Positions 49,050 through 49,159 of a DNA stretch of 49,159 nt are shown here, piece after piece. Under the pieces are notes generated by a model. It was not told the DNA's origin. It was given only the letters and a program-made list of their open reading frames with translations, and did not search any database. Position numbers and translations under genes: made by a program. Within the stretch, counting starts at the first letter, position 1; each line of letters starts with the position of its first letter. The stretch covers positions 1-49,159 of the forward strand of contig CAIFEX010000025.1 in assembly GCA_903789665.1 (NCBI GenBank). The letters run 5' to 3'. Source of the DNA: an uncultured Clostridium sp. Lineage in GTDB: Bacteria; Bacillota; Clostridia; Clostridiales; Clostridiaceae.

Positions 49050-49159
49050 TATCTACAGTTAATTGGCGGTCTAAGATTGATTTTTGAAATTTTCCTAAAG
49101 ATTTTCTTAGTGTAAAATTACTGTAGGGTTATTTAAGATAAGAAATGGAAAAAGAGACT

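Overview
The window looks like chromosomal DNA of a low-GC Gram-positive anaerobe of the genus Clostridium. The grounds are the Hsp18-type small heat-shock proteins with CtsR-type operators, four proteins with cell-wall-binding repeat 2 (CWB2) domains, a SLAP-domain protein, a DUF1659/DUF2922 pair, strong AGGAGG ribosome binding sites with some GTG/TTG starts, and frequent ATA and AGA/AGG codons. I cannot name the species from sequence alone. I saw no rRNA, tRNA or CRISPR array.

Left part (1-14.2 kb). The window opens inside the tail of one hsp18 gene. A YefM/YoeB-type toxin-antitoxin (TA) module follows, bracketed by two copies of a 50-bp terminator, then a 1107-residue CWB2 surface protein with many Ig-like domains, then a RelB/YoeB TA module bracketed by two copies of a ~280-bp intergenic repeat. 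Next come an envelope operon (zinc-ribbon TcaA-like protein, class A beta-lactamase-like serine hydrolase, zinc-ribbon membrane protein), a RAYT-type Y1 transposase with a multi-hairpin palindromic element, and two complete hsp18 genes around an amidinotransferase.

Middle (14.2-31 kb). This holds an MgtC-like protein, a DUF1861 plus GH130 mannoside pair, a helix-turn-helix regulator with a substrate-binding-like domain, a metallophosphoesterase, and an envelope-protein block. The block has three CWB2 proteins, two exported TolC-like coiled-coil proteins, a small lipoprotein, a SLAP-domain protein and a membrane-anchored protein. Eight gene-poor gaps between 4.3 and 31.2 kb carry one family of G+C-rich interspersed repeats. 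It is built on the unit GGTGGACATGCAACCCC and nearly always ends in a CCCCGGGG(G) block followed by ATGAACAAATTGTGAACAAA-like sequence. I do not recognise it as a described family.

Right part (31.4-47 kb). This is an exopolysaccharide/capsule locus. It starts with the Wzz-like, CpsB-type phosphatase and CpsD-type kinase trio. A terminator-bounded DUF1659/DUF2922 pair and a sigma-70-like factor are interposed. Then come a priming sugar transferase, ManC, and a very AT-rich cassette (glycosyltransferases, EpsG/Wzy-like polymerase, pyruvyl transferase, Wzx flippase). The cassette contains one broken glycosyltransferase. It abuts a collapsed rmlB/rmlD remnant and an intact rmlC. A frameshifted gene and a zinc-ribbon exported protein close the window.

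Taken together this is a cell-surface and genome-plasticity region. It has S-layer-like proteins, polysaccharide synthesis, TA modules inside duplications, and two unrelated families of dispersed noncoding repeats. One of those is very probably served by the resident RAYT transposase.
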